Positions 44,970 through 55,148 of a stretch of DNA of 64,000 bases are shown piece by piece. The stretch's first letter is position 1; each line of letters starts with the position of its first letter. The stretch comes from Mycobacterium florentinum (GTDB taxonomy: Bacteria > Actinomycetota > Actinomycetes > Mycobacteriales > Mycobacteriaceae), in assembly GCF_010730355.1 (NCBI RefSeq), contig NZ_AP022576.1, forward strand, positions 2,852,001 through 2,916,000, read 5' to 3'. The position numbers and the translations under genes are program-made. The notes below the pieces were generated by a model. The model had not been told where the DNA came from. It saw only the letters and a program-made list of their open reading frames with translations, and made no database searches.

Positions 44970-46201
44970 CGACTTAGTTCTTCCTCTCGTTGGGACCTGT
45001 TGGGCCGCGCTTCGCGAGCCCGGGGTTGCTCGGTTTCTTCGTCGCCCTCGGTGTCCTGATAGGCCGGGATGGACAACGTGAACGTCGAACCGGTTCCAGG
45101 CTTGCTCCACACGCCGATGCTGCCGTCGTGATTGGCCGCAACGTGTTTGACGATCGCCAGCCCCAGCCCACTGCCGCCGGTGGCTCGCGACCGCGCCTTG
45201 TCCCCCCGGAAAAACCGCTCAAAGACCCGCTCCTGGTCTTCTAGCGCAATCCCGATCCCGCGGTCGGTCACCGCGATCTCGATGTTGTCGCCACGACGGC
45301 GGCGGCTGATCGACACCGGTGACCCCGGCGGCGAATAAGCGATCGCATTGGAGACCAGATTGGCCAATGCGGTCACGAGTAGCGTTTGATCCCCCAACAC
45401 CCGCAATCCGGTGGGCGAGTCGGTGCGAACCTCGATCTTGGCGTTGTCGGCGGCCACTTTGTGACGCGAAATCGCTTCGGCCACAACGGTATCGACCTCG
45501 ACAGCAATCACGTTCGGCAACCGCTCGGCACCCTGCAGCCGGGAGAGTTCGATCAGCTCGGCGACCATGTCCCCCAGCCGGTTGGCCTCGATCAGGACCT
45601 TTTCGGCGAACCGGCGCACGGTTTCGGAGTCGTCCGCCGACGCCAGCAGGGCCTCGGCGAGCAGCGCCATCGCGCCGACCGGAGTCTTGAGCTCGTGGCT
45701 GACGTTGGCCACGAAGTCGCGCCGGGTGGCCTCCATGCGCGCGTGATCGGACTGGTCGTGGACGAAGACCACGGCGAACCGGCGGTCTTCCTCACTCAAC
45801 AGGGTTGCCTGCCCGTGCACCGAGATCCCGGACCGCCCGGCCGCCCCGCGCTTGCCGGGCTGTAGGTCGAATTCGACGACGTCACCGCCCAGCGCCTGCT
45901 GCGCCGCTTGCCAGGCCTGGTCGTCGAGCTGCCGATCGCGCACCAGGCCCAGTTCCTTGGCCCGCTCGTTGAGGTAGACGACGTCGCGGTGCGAATCCAC
46001 CACCGCCGCGCCCAGCGGCATCAGGGTGACGATTTGCTGCAGCATCTGCGCGACGGTGATCCCGGTCGACTCGGTGGCCACTCGCTGGCGGCGTCGCACC
46101 ACACGTGCGGACAACTGAGTGCCGGCCGCCACTCCGACGGCCAGCGCCAGCAAGGACAAGACCCCGGCCAGCAACAGCGCCGAGAACACAGTCACGAACA
46201 A
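44966..46201 (-). CDS. senX3: Sensor histidine kinase SenX3
   Basis: The 411-residue kinase has an N-terminal membrane region ([20 protein letters not shown]), a PAS-like domain (about residues 55-150), the HisKA box [20 protein letters not shown] with His169, and an HATPase domain ending with [20 protein letters not shown]. It phosphorylates RegX3. The C-terminal tail is acidic and then basic. Length matches Rv0490. The 156 bases upstream lie between it and gpmA. Confidence 0.95.
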   Translation of the reverse strand: MFVTVFSALLLAGVLSLLALAVGVAAGTQLSARVVRRRQRVATESTGITVAQMLQQIVTLMPLGAAVVDSHRDVVYLNERAKELGLVRDRQLDDQAWQAAQQALGGDVVEFDLQPGKRGAAGRSGISVHGQATLLSEEDRRFAVVFVHDQSDHARMEATRRDFVANVSHELKTPVGAMALLAEALLASADDSETVRRFAEKVLIEANRLGDMVAELIELSRLQGAERLPNVIAVEVDTVVAEAISRHKVAADNAKIEVRTDSPTGLRVLGDQTLLVTALANLVSNAIAYSPPGSPVSISRRRRGDNIEIAVTDRGIGIALEDQERVFERFFRGDKARSRATGGSGLGLAIVKHVAANHDGSIGVWSKPGTGSTFTLSIPAYQDTEGDEETEQPRAREARPNRSQREEELSR

Positions 46202-46277
46202 AATCCTACAAATCCGGTGAACGCAGCCCTAGCGGAACGAGGCCAAAATCGGACAAGTCACAACTTCCGCTACAGGT

Positions 46278-46300
46278 GTTCGGCTGTCGTTCATGCGAAA
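46278..46300 (-). promoter_or_regulatory. Candidate RegX3 (Pho-type) site upstream of senX3
   Basis: On the minus strand, ATGAACGACAGCCGAACACC contains two GAAC elements repeated at an 11-base interval, like the direct-repeat layout of PhoB/RegX3 boxes. It lies about 80 bases upstream of the senX3 start, where RegX3 autoregulation is expected. The site is a candidate only, because I cannot score it against a measured motif. Confidence 0.3.
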
Positions 46301-46357
46301 TTTGGCAAACAGGCTTTTCGCGCGCGAAAGCGGCCCATTTCAGGCCGCCCCGCAATC

Positions 46358-47107
46358 CTACCGGGCACCCTGGCTGGCTACCGCCGCGGCGCCGGCCGCC
46401 GCCGCCTCCGGATCGAGGTAGGTACCGCCGGGTACCACCGGGCGCAAGTTGGCGTCCAGGTCGTAGCGCAGCGGAATGCCGGTCGGAATGTTCAGCTCGG
46501 AGATCTCGTCGTCGGAAATCTGGTCGAGATGCTTGACGAGGGCGCGCAGCGAGTTGCCGTGGGCGACGATCAGCACCGTCTTGCCGAAGCGCAAATCCGG
46601 GACGATCACGTCGGTGAAATACGGCAGAAAACGCACCACCACGTCGGCCAGGCATTCGGTGAGCGGGCCGCCGCCGATATCGGCGTACCGCGGGTCGGCA
46701 TCCTGGCTGAATTCGCTGCCTTTCTCGATCGGCGGCGGCGGGGTGTCGTAGCTGCGCCGCCAGGCCATGAACTGCTCGTCGCCGTAGCGGGCCTTGGTTT
46801 CGGCCTTGTCCAGACCCTGCAGCGCCCCGTAGTGGCGTTCGTTGAGCCGCCAGCTGCGCTGCACCGGGATCCACAGCCGGTCGGCGGCGTCCAACGCCAG
46901 GTGCGCGGTGGTGATCGCACGCCGCAGCAGCGAGGTGTAGAGCACGTCGGGCAGCAGGTTGTGCGCGGTCAGCAGCTCGCCGCTGCGCACGGCTTCGGCC
47001 CGGCCCTTTTCGGTGAGGCCGACGTCGACCCATCCGGTGAACAGGTTCAGCGAGTTCCATTCGCTTTCGCCGTGGCGAAGCAGTATCAGCGTCGCGGTGT
47101 CTCCCAT
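46358..47107 (-). CDS. gpmA: 2,3-bisphosphoglycerate-dependent phosphoglycerate mutase
   Basis: The 249-residue enzyme has [20 protein letters not shown] (phospho-His12) and the second catalytic His in [16 protein letters not shown], both in the dPGM pattern. It interconverts 2- and 3-phosphoglycerate in glycolysis and gluconeogenesis. The gene follows the YbjN-like gene by 12 bases. It corresponds to Rv0489 (gpm1). Confidence 0.95.
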   Translation of the reverse strand: MGDTATLILLRHGESEWNSLNLFTGWVDVGLTEKGRAEAVRSGELLTAHNLLPDVLYTSLLRRAITTAHLALDAADRLWIPVQRSWRLNERHYGALQGLDKAETKARYGDEQFMAWRRSYDTPPPPIEKGSEFSQDADPRYADIGGGPLTECLADVVVRFLPYFTDVIVPDLRFGKTVLIVAHGNSLRALVKHLDQISDDEISELNIPTGIPLRYDLDANLRPVVPGGTYLDPEAAAAGAAAVASQGAR

Positions 47108-47119
47108 TGGCCTAGCATT

Positions 47120-47656
47120 TCACGGCCGGGCGCCGCCTTCATCGTGAGAGTCGCCATCGTCGTCGATCAGGTGGGCGAAGGCCTCCAGATTCTTCAGCGA
47201 TTCGCCACGCGAAACGCGCCAATCCCATTCTTTCTGGATCGACGATCGAAAACCCAACTCCAGCAAGGTATTAAAGTCCGAATCCACCGCTTCGAGTACC
47301 TGCCCCAGCACCCGGTCGATTTCGTCGGCGTCGACCGACGCCAGCGACATCCGGCCGACCAGATAGATGTCGCCGACGTTGTCCAGCGTGTACGCCACCC
47401 CGTAGAGCCGGCGGTTGCGCTTCAGCAGGAATCGGTAGACGCCTTCGTGGTTCTCGTCGGGCTTGCGGCACACGAACGCTTCGATGCGTACCGAGTGCTC
47501 ACCGATGCTCAGGACGGTGTTGGTCTTGAGCTTGCGCTCGCCGGGCAATTCGACGATGAGCCCGGGCAATCCGCCATGTGCGCCTTCGTGTTTCGAGTAC
47601 GTCAGCTCGCTGGCATCCAGGGCGTGCTCGATCACCTGCTGCACTGACGAGCTCAT
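47120..47656 (-). CDS. YbjN-domain protein
   Basis: The 178-residue soluble protein matches the YbjN/T3SS-chaperone-like fold: [39 protein letters not shown] and [19 protein letters not shown]. Molecular function is uncertain; family members affect stress responses. It corresponds to Rv0487. Its ATG overlaps the mshA stop, so it is translationally coupled to mshA. The LysE-type gene Rv0488, which lies between it and gpm1 in H37Rv, is absent here. Confidence 0.85.
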   Translation of the reverse strand: MSSSVQQVIEHALDASELTYSKHEGAHGGLPGLIVELPGERKLKTNTVLSIGEHSVRIEAFVCRKPDENHEGVYRFLLKRNRRLYGVAYTLDNVGDIYLVGRMSLASVDADEIDRVLGQVLEAVDSDFNTLLELGFRSSIQKEWDWRVSRGESLKNLEAFAHLIDDDGDSHDEGGARP

Positions 47657-48990
47657 GCGCCCACCCCGCGGCGCGGTGTCCAGCGGCGCGGTCTGCGCGC
47701 CGCTACCCGGTCGCGAACCCGGCGCTGGCGCGCGGCGGTGAAGTCGCCGATGGCGCGCCGATAGCTGGCCAGCAGCGCGTCGGTGGTGTTCTCCCAGGAG
47801 AACGTCGCCGCGTGCGCAGCGGCGGCCCGGCGCATCGCCGAGCCCTGCGGTGTGGCGTCCAGTTGCAGCAGCTCGCCCAGCGCGTGGGCCCAGTCGTCGA
47901 CGTCATGCCCGGACACCAGCGAGCCGGTGACACCGTCGCGCACCGCCACCGGCAGCCCGCCGACCGCGGCCGCTACCACCGGCGTCCCGCACGCCTGCGC
48001 CTCGACGGCAACCAAGCCGAACGACTCCGAATAGCTGGGCACCGCAACAAGATTCGCGGCCTGGAACAGTATTGCTAAGTTCTCCCGCGATTGCGGCGGC
48101 AGAAAGGTCACCCGCTCGGTGATACCCAATTCGTCGGCGAGGCGAACCAATCCGTCCGGGGTGGCCAGGCCGCTGCCCGACGGCCCGCCGGCCACCACGA
48201 TGCGCACCCCCGGCAGTTTCGCCGCCGCCCGCAGCACGATGTCGGGTGCCTTCAGCGGCTGGATCCGTCCGACGAACGCCACGATCTGCTCGTCGAGCGC
48301 CAGCCCCAATGCGGCGCGGGCCGCGCGGCGATCACCCGGATGGAACACGTCGAGGTCGACGCCGGGGTGGACCACGTCGATTCGTCCCGGATCGGCATGG
48401 TGGATCGAAAACAATTGCCGTGCTTCGTCATCGGTGTTGACGATCAGCCGGTCCGCCTCGTCGACGACCTGCTGCTCCCCCACCGTGCGCAGCGGCGGCT
48501 CGGGCGCGTCACCCGCGGCCAGCGCCGCGTTCTTGACCGCGGCCAGCGTGTGCGCGGTGTGCACCAGCGGCACCGCCCAACGGTCGCGGGCCAGCCAGCC
48601 GACCTGTCCGGACAGCCAGTAGTGCGAGTGCACAATGTCGTAGTAGCCGGGTTCATGCGACGCCTCGGCACGCAGCACTCCGGCCGCGAACGCGCACAGC
48701 TGAGTGGGCAGGTCGTATTTGTCCAGGCCCTCAAACGGCCCCGCCACCACGTTGCGCACCAGCACGCCGGGCTCGACCTCGACGACCGGCGGGTCGGCCG
48801 ACGCGGTGGCCCGGGTGAAGATCTCCACCTCGATCCCCCGCCGTGCCAGATGCAGTGCACTTTGCAGGACGTACACGTTCATCCCGCCGGCGTCGCCGGT
48901 GCCCGGTTGAGCCAGGGGCGAGGTGTGCACTGCCAATAGCGCGACCCGGCGCGGATCGTTCAACAGGAGGACGTCGTCGTGCCGCACCAC
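47653..48990 (-). CDS. mshA: D-inositol-3-phosphate glycosyltransferase (mycothiol synthesis)
   Basis: The 445-residue GT-B, family-4 glycosyltransferase shows [20 protein letters not shown] near the N-terminus, [16 protein letters not shown], and [20 protein letters not shown] (the EX7E motif) in the second domain. It joins N-acetylglucosamine to inositol-3-phosphate, the first step of mycothiol synthesis. The protein is about 35 residues shorter at the N-terminus than Rv0486 as I remember it. Start at a GTG at 48990 ([16 protein letters not shown]); a second GTG follows at once. Its stop overlaps the YbjN-like gene. Confidence 0.93.
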   Translation of the reverse strand: MVRHDDVLLLNDPRRVALLAVHTSPLAQPGTGDAGGMNVYVLQSALHLARRGIEVEIFTRATASADPPVVEVEPGVLVRNVVAGPFEGLDKYDLPTQLCAFAAGVLRAEASHEPGYYDIVHSHYWLSGQVGWLARDRWAVPLVHTAHTLAAVKNAALAAGDAPEPPLRTVGEQQVVDEADRLIVNTDDEARQLFSIHHADPGRIDVVHPGVDLDVFHPGDRRAARAALGLALDEQIVAFVGRIQPLKAPDIVLRAAAKLPGVRIVVAGGPSGSGLATPDGLVRLADELGITERVTFLPPQSRENLAILFQAANLVAVPSYSESFGLVAVEAQACGTPVVAAAVGGLPVAVRDGVTGSLVSGHDVDDWAHALGELLQLDATPQGSAMRRAAAAHAATFSWENTTDALLASYRRAIGDFTAARQRRVRDRVAARRPRRWTPRRGVGA

Positions 48991-49035
48991 TTCATCTTTA
49001 CAGCACGACCCGGGGGCCAGCCCAAGCCGTTCGCG

Positions 49036-50343
49036 TCAGGCAGAAGACTCGTCGGCGATTTCCGGCATCCGGGAGCCGATCACCCCGGCGCGGCGCATCG
49101 CACCCAGCGGATCGGCGTACAGGCCGCCCAGCGACACAATGCCCGCTCCGGCCTCCTGCACCCGGTTGCCGAATGCGGTGACGCGGATGTCGCGCGGTGT
49201 CAGCACCGAGCGCTCGGCGAACGCGGCCTCCACCTGCTCCATCGCCTCCGGATATTCGGTGAAGGCCTGCCCACCGACCACCAGCTCGTCGGGATTGAGC
49301 AGGTCGCGCAGCAGCGCGACCGCTTCACCCAGCACCCGGGCCCGCTCCGCGAGCAGATCCTTGGCCTGCTGGTTTCCGGCCCGGGCTATCCGCACCAGAT
49401 CGGTGATGCCGGTGGCGGAGCCGTTGGCCTGGCCCGGGGGCGCCGTCGGGAGGATTCGCAGCCGGCGCGCCGCGGCCAGCACGGCCTCGTCGCTGACCGT
49501 GGACTCCAGCGCTCCGGTACCGCCGAGCAGCTCGGAGTGGGCCGGCAGGCCGACGATGGTGCCCGGACCGCTGGACGGGCAGTGCACCCGCCCGCCGATC
49601 ACCAGCGCGTAGCCTACGGTCTCGCGGGCGTAGACGTAGAGGCTGGTCGGCGAGCTGGGCGCGAACCGCCGCATGCCCAGCAGCAGCTCGGCGCCGGCCA
49701 TCGCGTCGACGTGCGATGCCACCGACACCGGCAGGCTCAAGGCGTCGGCCAGCACCGGTCCCACCGGCGCCTGCCGCCAGCCCAACCGCGGGTGGTCGAC
49801 ATGGCCGGTGGCACCGTCGACGGTGCCACCGATGGCCACCCCGACCCACAGCGGACGCCGGCGATGCCAGCGCCGCAGGTAGCGGGTGGCGCTCTCGGCC
49901 AGCGAGGTCAGCGCGGCCGCCGGGGGGCTCAGCGGCGTCGGCGTCTCCACCGTGTCCAGCGTGCGGCCGAACAGGTCGGTGGCCACGATGCTGGTGGTCC
50001 GCGCGCCGATGTGGATGCCCAGCGTCACGAACGGCTCGTGGTTGAGCTCCACCGGCACCCGGGGGCGTCCGATGGCTCCGGAGACCGCCAGGTCGGCGCG
50101 CTCGCGCAGTAGTCCCGCGTCGAGCAGGGCGATGACTTGCCGGTTCACCGTCGCGATGCTCAGCGAGGTGACCCCGGCGATGACGTCGCGGCCGACCGGG
50201 CCGCGCAATCGGACCGCCCGGAAGACCGAGGCCGCGGCGGAGTCGGAGATGTGCAGCGACGGCGGCAGGATCTGGCGGTGCAGCCGCAGGTGGCCCTTAC
50301 GGCTGGGCGAATGATGGGGGTGGGTGAGAGAAGTCGAGCGCAC
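49036..50343 (-). CDS. ROK-family transcriptional regulator (NagC/Rv0485-like)
   Basis: About 435 residues. The N-terminal winged HTH (SAAASVFRAVRLRGPVGRDV ... IATVNRQVIALLDAGLL) precedes a ROK/sugar-kinase-like domain with VTLGIHIGARTTSIVATDLF, VGVAIGGTVDG and HVDAMAGAELLLGM. ROK proteins are sugar-sensing repressors; the GxCGxxGC zinc motif of many is not evident here. Rv0485 has been linked to control of the PE13/PPE18 genes. The GTG at 50343 has AAAGGAC upstream and gives the expected length; the frame further upstream runs through the structured element below. The gene is 45 bases from the mshA start. Confidence 0.85.
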   Translation of the reverse strand: MRSTSLTHPHHSPSRKGHLRLHRQILPPSLHISDSAAASVFRAVRLRGPVGRDVIAGVTSLSIATVNRQVIALLDAGLLRERADLAVSGAIGRPRVPVELNHEPFVTLGIHIGARTTSIVATDLFGRTLDTVETPTPLSPPAAALTSLAESATRYLRRWHRRRPLWVGVAIGGTVDGATGHVDHPRLGWRQAPVGPVLADALSLPVSVASHVDAMAGAELLLGMRRFAPSSPTSLYVYARETVGYALVIGGRVHCPSSGPGTIVGLPAHSELLGGTGALESTVSDEAVLAAARRLRILPTAPPGQANGSATGITDLVRIARAGNQQAKDLLAERARVLGEAVALLRDLLNPDELVVGGQAFTEYPEAMEQVEAAFAERSVLTPRDIRVTAFGNRVQEAGAGIVSLGGLYADPLGAMRRAGVIGSRMPEIADESSA

Positions 50344-50421
50344 GAGCGTCCTTTGTCCGAATTCCGATGGCCGGTCTCGGCCACAACCTGTTTTTGGGTT
50401 CAGGCGCGGCAAAGTGCGCGG

Positions 50422-50466
50422 CAACAACACGCACATGCCGCGCAAAGACACGCGGCAGTGTTGTTG
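50422..50466. promoter_or_regulatory. Nested inverted repeat in the divergent leader
   Basis: CAACAACAC (50422-50430) pairs with GTGTTGTTG (50458-50466), and inside it TGCCGCG (50436-50442) pairs with CGCGGCA (50451-50457) around an eight-base loop. The only interruption is a five-base bulge (GCACA) on one side, so 16 base pairs can form. It lies between the divergent starts of the ROK regulator and the SDR gene. It could be an operator for the regulator or a structured 5' leader. Confidence 0.55.
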
Positions 50467-50521
50467 AACAGGGCGCTGTGGTGCACCTCAGGAATTTAGC
50501 ACGTTTATTAGAGTTGTCTCA

Positions 50522-51271
50522 GTGAGTTCAAATAATGCGCATCAGCGGGTCGCGGTAGTGACCGGTGCCAGTTCCGGGATCGGCGAAGCGACCGCCAAAA
50601 CCCTTGCCGCTCTTGGGTTTCACGTCGTCGCAGTGGCGCGGCGCGCGGACCGGATAAATGCCCTCGCGAAAGAGATCGGCGGCACCGCAATTGTGGCTGA
50701 CGTCACAGACGATGCTGCCGTCGAGACTCTCGCCGGCAAATTGAGCCGGGTCGATGTCCTGGTCAATAACGCCGGGGGTGCGCGCGGATTGGCGCCCGTC
50801 GCCGACACCGACCTCGAGCACTGGCGCTGGATGTGGGAGACCAACGTGCTTGGCACGCTGCGGGTCACCCGCGCGCTGCTGCCCAAGCTGGTCGACTCCG
50901 GCGACGGCCTGATCATCACCGTCACCTCGGTGGCCGCGCTCGAGGTTTACGACGGCGGCGCCGGCTACACCGCGGCCAAGCACGCGCAGGGCGCCCTGCA
51001 CCGCACGCTGCGCGGCGAACTACTGGGAAAGCCGGTGCGGCTCACCGAAATCGCCCCGGGCGCAGTCGAAACCGAGTTCTCGCTGGTGCGTTTCGACGGC
51101 GATCGGCAGCGCGCGGATTCGGTCTATGCCGGCATCACGCCGCTGACGGCGGCCGACGTGGCCGAAGTGATCGGGTTCGTGGCCTCGCGGCCCTCGCACG
51201 TCGACTTGGACCTGATCGTCCTCAAGCCGCGCGACCAGGCCAGCACGATGCGGTTTAACCGCCGGGGCTAG
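50522..51271 (+). CDS. Short-chain dehydrogenase/reductase
   Basis: The 249-residue SDR has the NAD(P) motif [24 protein letters not shown], and the catalytic Ser in [13 protein letters not shown] with Tyr-x3-Lys in YTAAKHAQ. The substrate is unknown. The start is GTG at 50522. It corresponds to Rv0484c and is divergent from the ROK gene; its 3' end overlaps the convergent lprQ by 17 bases. Confidence 0.88.
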   Translation: MSSNNAHQRVAVVTGASSGIGEATAKTLAALGFHVVAVARRADRINALAKEIGGTAIVADVTDDAAVETLAGKLSRVDVLVNNAGGARGLAPVADTDLEHWRWMWETNVLGTLRVTRALLPKLVDSGDGLIITVTSVAALEVYDGGAGYTAAKHAQGALHRTLRGELLGKPVRLTEIAPGAVETEFSLVRFDGDRQRADSVYAGITPLTAADVAEVIGFVASRPSHVDLDLIVLKPRDQASTMRFNRRG

Positions 51272-52625
51272 GCGACGACGACGTAGTCGTCGTGGTGGTC
51301 GTCGGGGTCCCCGACAGACTCGGCGCGGTCGACGGTGTGACCGGCGCGGTGACGGGGATCTGACTGGCCGGCGGGTGCGCATTGGGCGGCGGCAGCGCCG
51401 ACATGGCCACCCAGGTGTCCCAATCGACGGCCCAGTCCCAGATGTCGCCGTCGGAGTAGGACAGCTGGATCGAGCTGCCGGTCACCTCGACCGGGTCGCC
51501 GTACATCGCCGTGGGGTAGTACTCCGCGGCATCTTCGGTCGACAGGTTGATGCAGCCGTTGGTGACATTGGTGTTGCCCTGCGCACCGGCGCTCATCGGG
51601 TTGGCGTGGATGAACTCGCCGTTGTTGGAGATCCGCACCGCCCAGCGTTCGTGCACATGGCTGTAGCCGGCCGCGGGGTTGGACATGTAGAAGTCGGCGT
51701 ACTTCTCGGTGACGACGTGAATGCCGTTGCGGGTCACGTTGCGGGCCTTGTCGGCCTCTCCGTAGCTGCACGGGAAGTCCATGATCACGCCGGCGTCGGT
51801 GATGACCTGGATCCGGTGCGACGACACCTCGGCCTTGACCACCTGCTTGCGCCCGATCTGGATCTTCAACGACATGTCCTGCTGGCCGTAGGCGCCGTCG
51901 CCGAACGGCAGGCCGTAGAGCTTGGCGTCGACGTTGACGGTGGCGCCCGCCGGGTAGTACTCGCGCGGGCGGTAGTGGACGCGGGCACCCTGCTGCTCGT
52001 CGGGCAGCCAGGCCCAGCTGCCCTCCACGGGCGGGTTGGTGGTGACGGTCAGCGCCTTCTCGACGGCGGCCTTGTCGCTGATCGGCGCGTCGAACTGGAT
52101 GATGATCGGCGCGGCGACGCCCACGGTCTGGCCGTCGGCCAGCTGGAAGCCGCCGTCGATCTTCTTGCTGGGCGCGACGGTGGTGAATTTGCCGGTAACC
52201 GGAACGGTCTTGCCGTCGTGGCCCACGACCGACCCGCTCCAGGTATAGCTGGCGTCGTAGCCCAACGGCTCGGTCGTCGTGTAGACGGTGCGGTCGGAGT
52301 TGAACGCACCGGCCACGACCTTGCCGGACGAATTCGTCAGCGCCACCTTCTGGAACCAGCCGTCGGTGACCACGACGCTGACCGGCGCGATGGGAGCCAC
52401 GTCGGCGGCGCCATCGGCGGGCTGGTATTTCAGATTCGGCGCCGACTGCTCGTTGTTCTTCTGCGCTTGCTTGGTCGTGGTGCCGCTACAGGCGGCCAGC
52501 ACGCTCGGCGCGAACACCCCAAGCCCGAGGGCCGCCAAAGCCACTCGCCGATTAATCGGCGGCTGGTCGGGGGATGTGCTCACGACACCCAAAGATACCG
52601 GCAGGAGCGACACGGATTCCGCCAC
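51255..52625 (-). CDS. lprQ: Exported L,D-transpeptidase lipoprotein (LdtMt5-like)
   Basis: The 456-residue protein has an N-terminal signal with lipobox SVLAAC, so it is lipid-anchored outside the membrane. Two Ig-like domains are followed by a YkuD catalytic domain with [18 protein letters not shown] and the active-site Cys358 in VTNGCINLS. The usual S(H/N)GCxN here reads TNGCIN. A Thr/Ser/Pro-rich tail ends the protein. L,D-transpeptidases make 3-3 cross-links in peptidoglycan and are targets of carbapenems. Start at 52625 gives the Rv0483 length; a GTG at 52583 is an alternative. It lies 39 bases after murB. Confidence 0.92.
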   Translation of the reverse strand: MAESVSLLPVSLGVVSTSPDQPPINRRVALAALGLGVFAPSVLAACSGTTTKQAQKNNEQSAPNLKYQPADGAADVAPIAPVSVVVTDGWFQKVALTNSSGKVVAGAFNSDRTVYTTTEPLGYDASYTWSGSVVGHDGKTVPVTGKFTTVAPSKKIDGGFQLADGQTVGVAAPIIIQFDAPISDKAAVEKALTVTTNPPVEGSWAWLPDEQQGARVHYRPREYYPAGATVNVDAKLYGLPFGDGAYGQQDMSLKIQIGRKQVVKAEVSSHRIQVITDAGVIMDFPCSYGEADKARNVTRNGIHVVTEKYADFYMSNPAAGYSHVHERWAVRISNNGEFIHANPMSAGAQGNTNVTNGCINLSTEDAAEYYPTAMYGDPVEVTGSSIQLSYSDGDIWDWAVDWDTWVAMSALPPPNAHPPASQIPVTAPVTPSTAPSLSGTPTTTTTTTSSSPSPGG

Positions 52626-52664
52626 GACAAGTCGCGAAAGCCTGCAGTTATACCAAATTCACAG

Positions 52665-53747
52665 CTACAGCTCGCAGCCGAGCAGCACGGGTTCGGGCTC
52701 CAGTGTGATGGCAAACACGTCGCGGACCCCGTCGCGGACGGTGCGCGCCAGCGCGATCACGTCGGCGGAGGTGGCATTGCCGCGGTTGGTCAGGGCGAGC
52801 GCATGCTTGGTGGACAACCGGCAGGGCGCGGCCGGGTCGTCGGGATAGCCCTTGCCGAAGCCCGCGTGCTCCACCAGCCAGCCGGCGGCCAGCTTGACGC
52901 CGTCGGGCGCCGGGTAGTTCGGCACCGGCCCGTCGGTGCGGCCGGCCAGCGACTCGTAGACCTCCGGGGCGACCACCGGGTTGGTGAAGAACGAACCCAC
53001 GCTCCAGGTGTCGTGGTCGCCCGCGTCGAGCACCATGCCCTTGCGGGCGCGCAGGGCCAGCACCGCCGCGCGGACCGCGCGCGGGTCGGCGCGCTCACCG
53101 CTGGCGGCGTTCAGTGCCGCCGTGAGCTCGCCGTAGCGCAGGGGCGCGCTGCGGCCCGAATCGTCCAGGGCGAACTCGACTTCCAGCACCACGCCGGGGA
53201 CCTGCTGGTCGCGCTTGAACATGCTGGTGCGATAGCCGAACCCCAGCTCGCCGCCGGGCATCCAGCGCACCTCGCCGCTGGCGCGATCGAGCACCCGCAC
53301 CCGAGTGATGGTGTCGGACACCTCCGCGCCGTAGGCGCCGACGTTCTGCACCGGGGTGGCCCCGGCCGATCCCGGGATGCCGGATAGGCACTCCAGCCCG
53401 CCCAGGCCGTGCTCGATGGCCGCGACGACGACGTCGTCCCAGACCGCGCCGGCCTCGGCGCGCACCAGGTTGCCGTCGACGGTGATCCCGCGAGCGGCCA
53501 ACCGCACCGCGGTCAGGTCGGTCAGGTCGTCGGCGATCACCAGGTTGGACCCGCCGGCGAACACCAGCACCGGCCCGTCGCGGGCCGCGTCCAGCTCGGC
53601 CAGCACAGCGACCACCTGTTCGCTGCTGGTGCAGGTGATCAGGCGTCGCGCGATCGGCCCGACCCGCAAAGTCGTCAACGGCGCCAACGGCACCGCCTCG
53701 GCGACGCGCGCACCAGCGAGGACGGATCCGGCATCGCTGGCTTTCAT
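52665..53747 (-). CDS. murB: UDP-N-acetylenolpyruvoylglucosamine reductase
   Basis: The 360-residue flavoenzyme shows the FAD-binding [14 protein letters not shown], the conserved [28 protein letters not shown] and [10 protein letters not shown] with the catalytic Ser. It is the type without the extra loop found in E. coli MurB. It reduces UDP-GlcNAc-enolpyruvate to UDP-MurNAc with NADPH, an early step of peptidoglycan synthesis. It corresponds to Rv0482 and is probably in an operon with lprQ. Confidence 0.95.
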   Translation of the reverse strand: MKASDAGSVLAGARVAEAVPLAPLTTLRVGPIARRLITCTSSEQVVAVLAELDAARDGPVLVFAGGSNLVIADDLTDLTAVRLAARGITVDGNLVRAEAGAVWDDVVVAAIEHGLGGLECLSGIPGSAGATPVQNVGAYGAEVSDTITRVRVLDRASGEVRWMPGGELGFGYRTSMFKRDQQVPGVVLEVEFALDDSGRSAPLRYGELTAALNAASGERADPRAVRAAVLALRARKGMVLDAGDHDTWSVGSFFTNPVVAPEVYESLAGRTDGPVPNYPAPDGVKLAAGWLVEHAGFGKGYPDDPAAPCRLSTKHALALTNRGNATSADVIALARTVRDGVRDVFAITLEPEPVLLGCEL

Positions 53748-53773
53748 GGCCCGTAACGGTAGCCTGACCTGCT

Positions 53774-54295
53774 ATGCCCCGCTCATTCGACTTGTCTGCG
53801 GACTACGAGGACAGCGTCGAAGAACTGCATCGGGCGTTCGCTGAGGCCGACTACTGGCGGGCCCGGCTGGCCGACATTCCGGTCGACGAAGCGCGGCTGG
53901 AATCGATCCGCGTCGGTGGTGAATCCGGGGCCGACGGCACCATCGAAGTGGTGACGCTGCAGGAGGTGCACAGCCACAACCTGCCCGCGATGGTCACCCA
54001 GCTGCACCGCGGCGATCTCTACTTCAGACGCGAAGAGATGTGGGGGCCGGTGACCGACGGCATCGCCACGGCGTCCATCAAGGGCTCGATCGTGGACACC
54101 CCGGTGGACGTTTCGGGCACCGCCGAGCTGACGCCCATTGCTCGCGGCGGCGCCCGCCTGACGTTCCGGGTCAGCATCCACGTACGGATTCCGCTGATCG
54201 GCGGCAAGGTGGAGAACATCATCGGCACCCATCTGGCGGATCTGGTGAGCCGGGAACAACGCTTCACCACCGAATGGATCACCAACAACTCCTAA
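53774..54295 (+). CDS. DUF2505 START/SRPBCC-like protein
   Basis: The 173-residue protein has a helix-grip pattern, with an amphipathic N-terminal half (SVEELHRAFAEADYWRARLA) and a C-terminal beta-sheet plus helix (GKVENIIGTHLADLVSREQR). This is typical of the DUF2505 actinobacterial SRPBCC proteins, which may bind a hydrophobic ligand. It corresponds to Rv0481c. It is divergent from murB by 26 bases and 10 bases before the nitrilase gene. Confidence 0.82.
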   Translation: MPRSFDLSADYEDSVEELHRAFAEADYWRARLADIPVDEARLESIRVGGESGADGTIEVVTLQEVHSHNLPAMVTQLHRGDLYFRREEMWGPVTDGIATASIKGSIVDTPVDVSGTAELTPIARGGARLTFRVSIHVRIPLIGGKVENIIGTHLADLVSREQRFTTEWITNNS

Positions 54296-54305
54296 GCTGG
54301 CGGTC

Positions 54306-55148
54306 ATGCGAATCGCCTTGGCCCAGATGCTCAGTGGCAGCGATCCGGCGGCGAATCTGCAGCAGGTGCGCGACTACACCGCCCGCGCCGCCGACGCCGG
54401 CGCGACGCTCGTGGTGTTTCCCGAAGCGACCATGTGCCGGTTCGGCGTTCCGCTGGCCCCGGTCGCCGAGCCCGTCGACGGGCCATGGGCGGACGGCGTC
54501 CGGCAGATCGCGACCGACTCCGGCGTCACGGTGATCGCCGGCATGTTCACCCCGGCCGGCGACGGGCGCGTGACGAACACGCTTATCGCGACCGGGCCGG
54601 GCACACCCAACCAGCCGGACGCCCACTACGACAAGATCCACCTCTACGACGCGTTCGGCTTCACCGAGTCGCGCACCGTCGCGCCGGGCCGCGAACCCGT
54701 GGTGATCACGGTCGATGGGGTCGGGGTGGGGCTGACCGTTTGCTATGACATCCGCTTTCCGGAGCTCTACACCGAGCTGGCCCGCCGTGGTGCCCAGCTC
54801 ATCGCCGTCTGCGCGTCCTGGGGTTCGGGTCCCGGAAAACTCGAGCAGTGGACGCTGCTGGCCCGCGCCCGCGCGCTGGACTCGATGAGCTACGTCGCCG
54901 CGACCGGTCAGGCCGATCCCGGTGACACACTGGGCGGCTCGGGCTCGTCGTCGGGCGCGCCGACGGGGGTGGGCGGCAGTCTGGTGGCCTCCCCGCTGGG
55001 CGAGGTGGTCGCCTCGGCCGGCGCCGACCCGCAGTTGGTGATCGCCGACATCGACGTCGCCAAGGTCGCGAAGGCCCGGGACAACATCGCGGTGCTCCGC
55101 AACCAGTCTGACTTTGCTCGTAGCAATAGGGCAGAATCGGTTGGGTGA
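54306..55148 (+). CDS. Carbon-nitrogen hydrolase (nitrilase/Nit1-like)
   Basis: The 280-residue protein contains the Glu-Lys-Cys triad of the nitrilase superfamily: VVFPEATMCRFG (Glu), HYDKIHLYDAFG (Lys), and LTVCYDIRFPELY (Cys). Members cleave amides; Nit1-like proteins repair deaminated glutathione-type metabolites, but the substrate here is not settled. It corresponds to Rv0480c. Its stop overlaps the start of the LmeA-like gene (GTGA), so they are coupled. Confidence 0.88.
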   Translation: MRIALAQMLSGSDPAANLQQVRDYTARAADAGATLVVFPEATMCRFGVPLAPVAEPVDGPWADGVRQIATDSGVTVIAGMFTPAGDGRVTNTLIATGPGTPNQPDAHYDKIHLYDAFGFTESRTVAPGREPVVITVDGVGVGLTVCYDIRFPELYTELARRGAQLIAVCASWGSGPGKLEQWTLLARARALDSMSYVAATGQADPGDTLGGSGSSSGAPTGVGGSLVASPLGEVVASAGADPQLVIADIDVAKVAKARDNIAVLRNQSDFARSNRAESVG

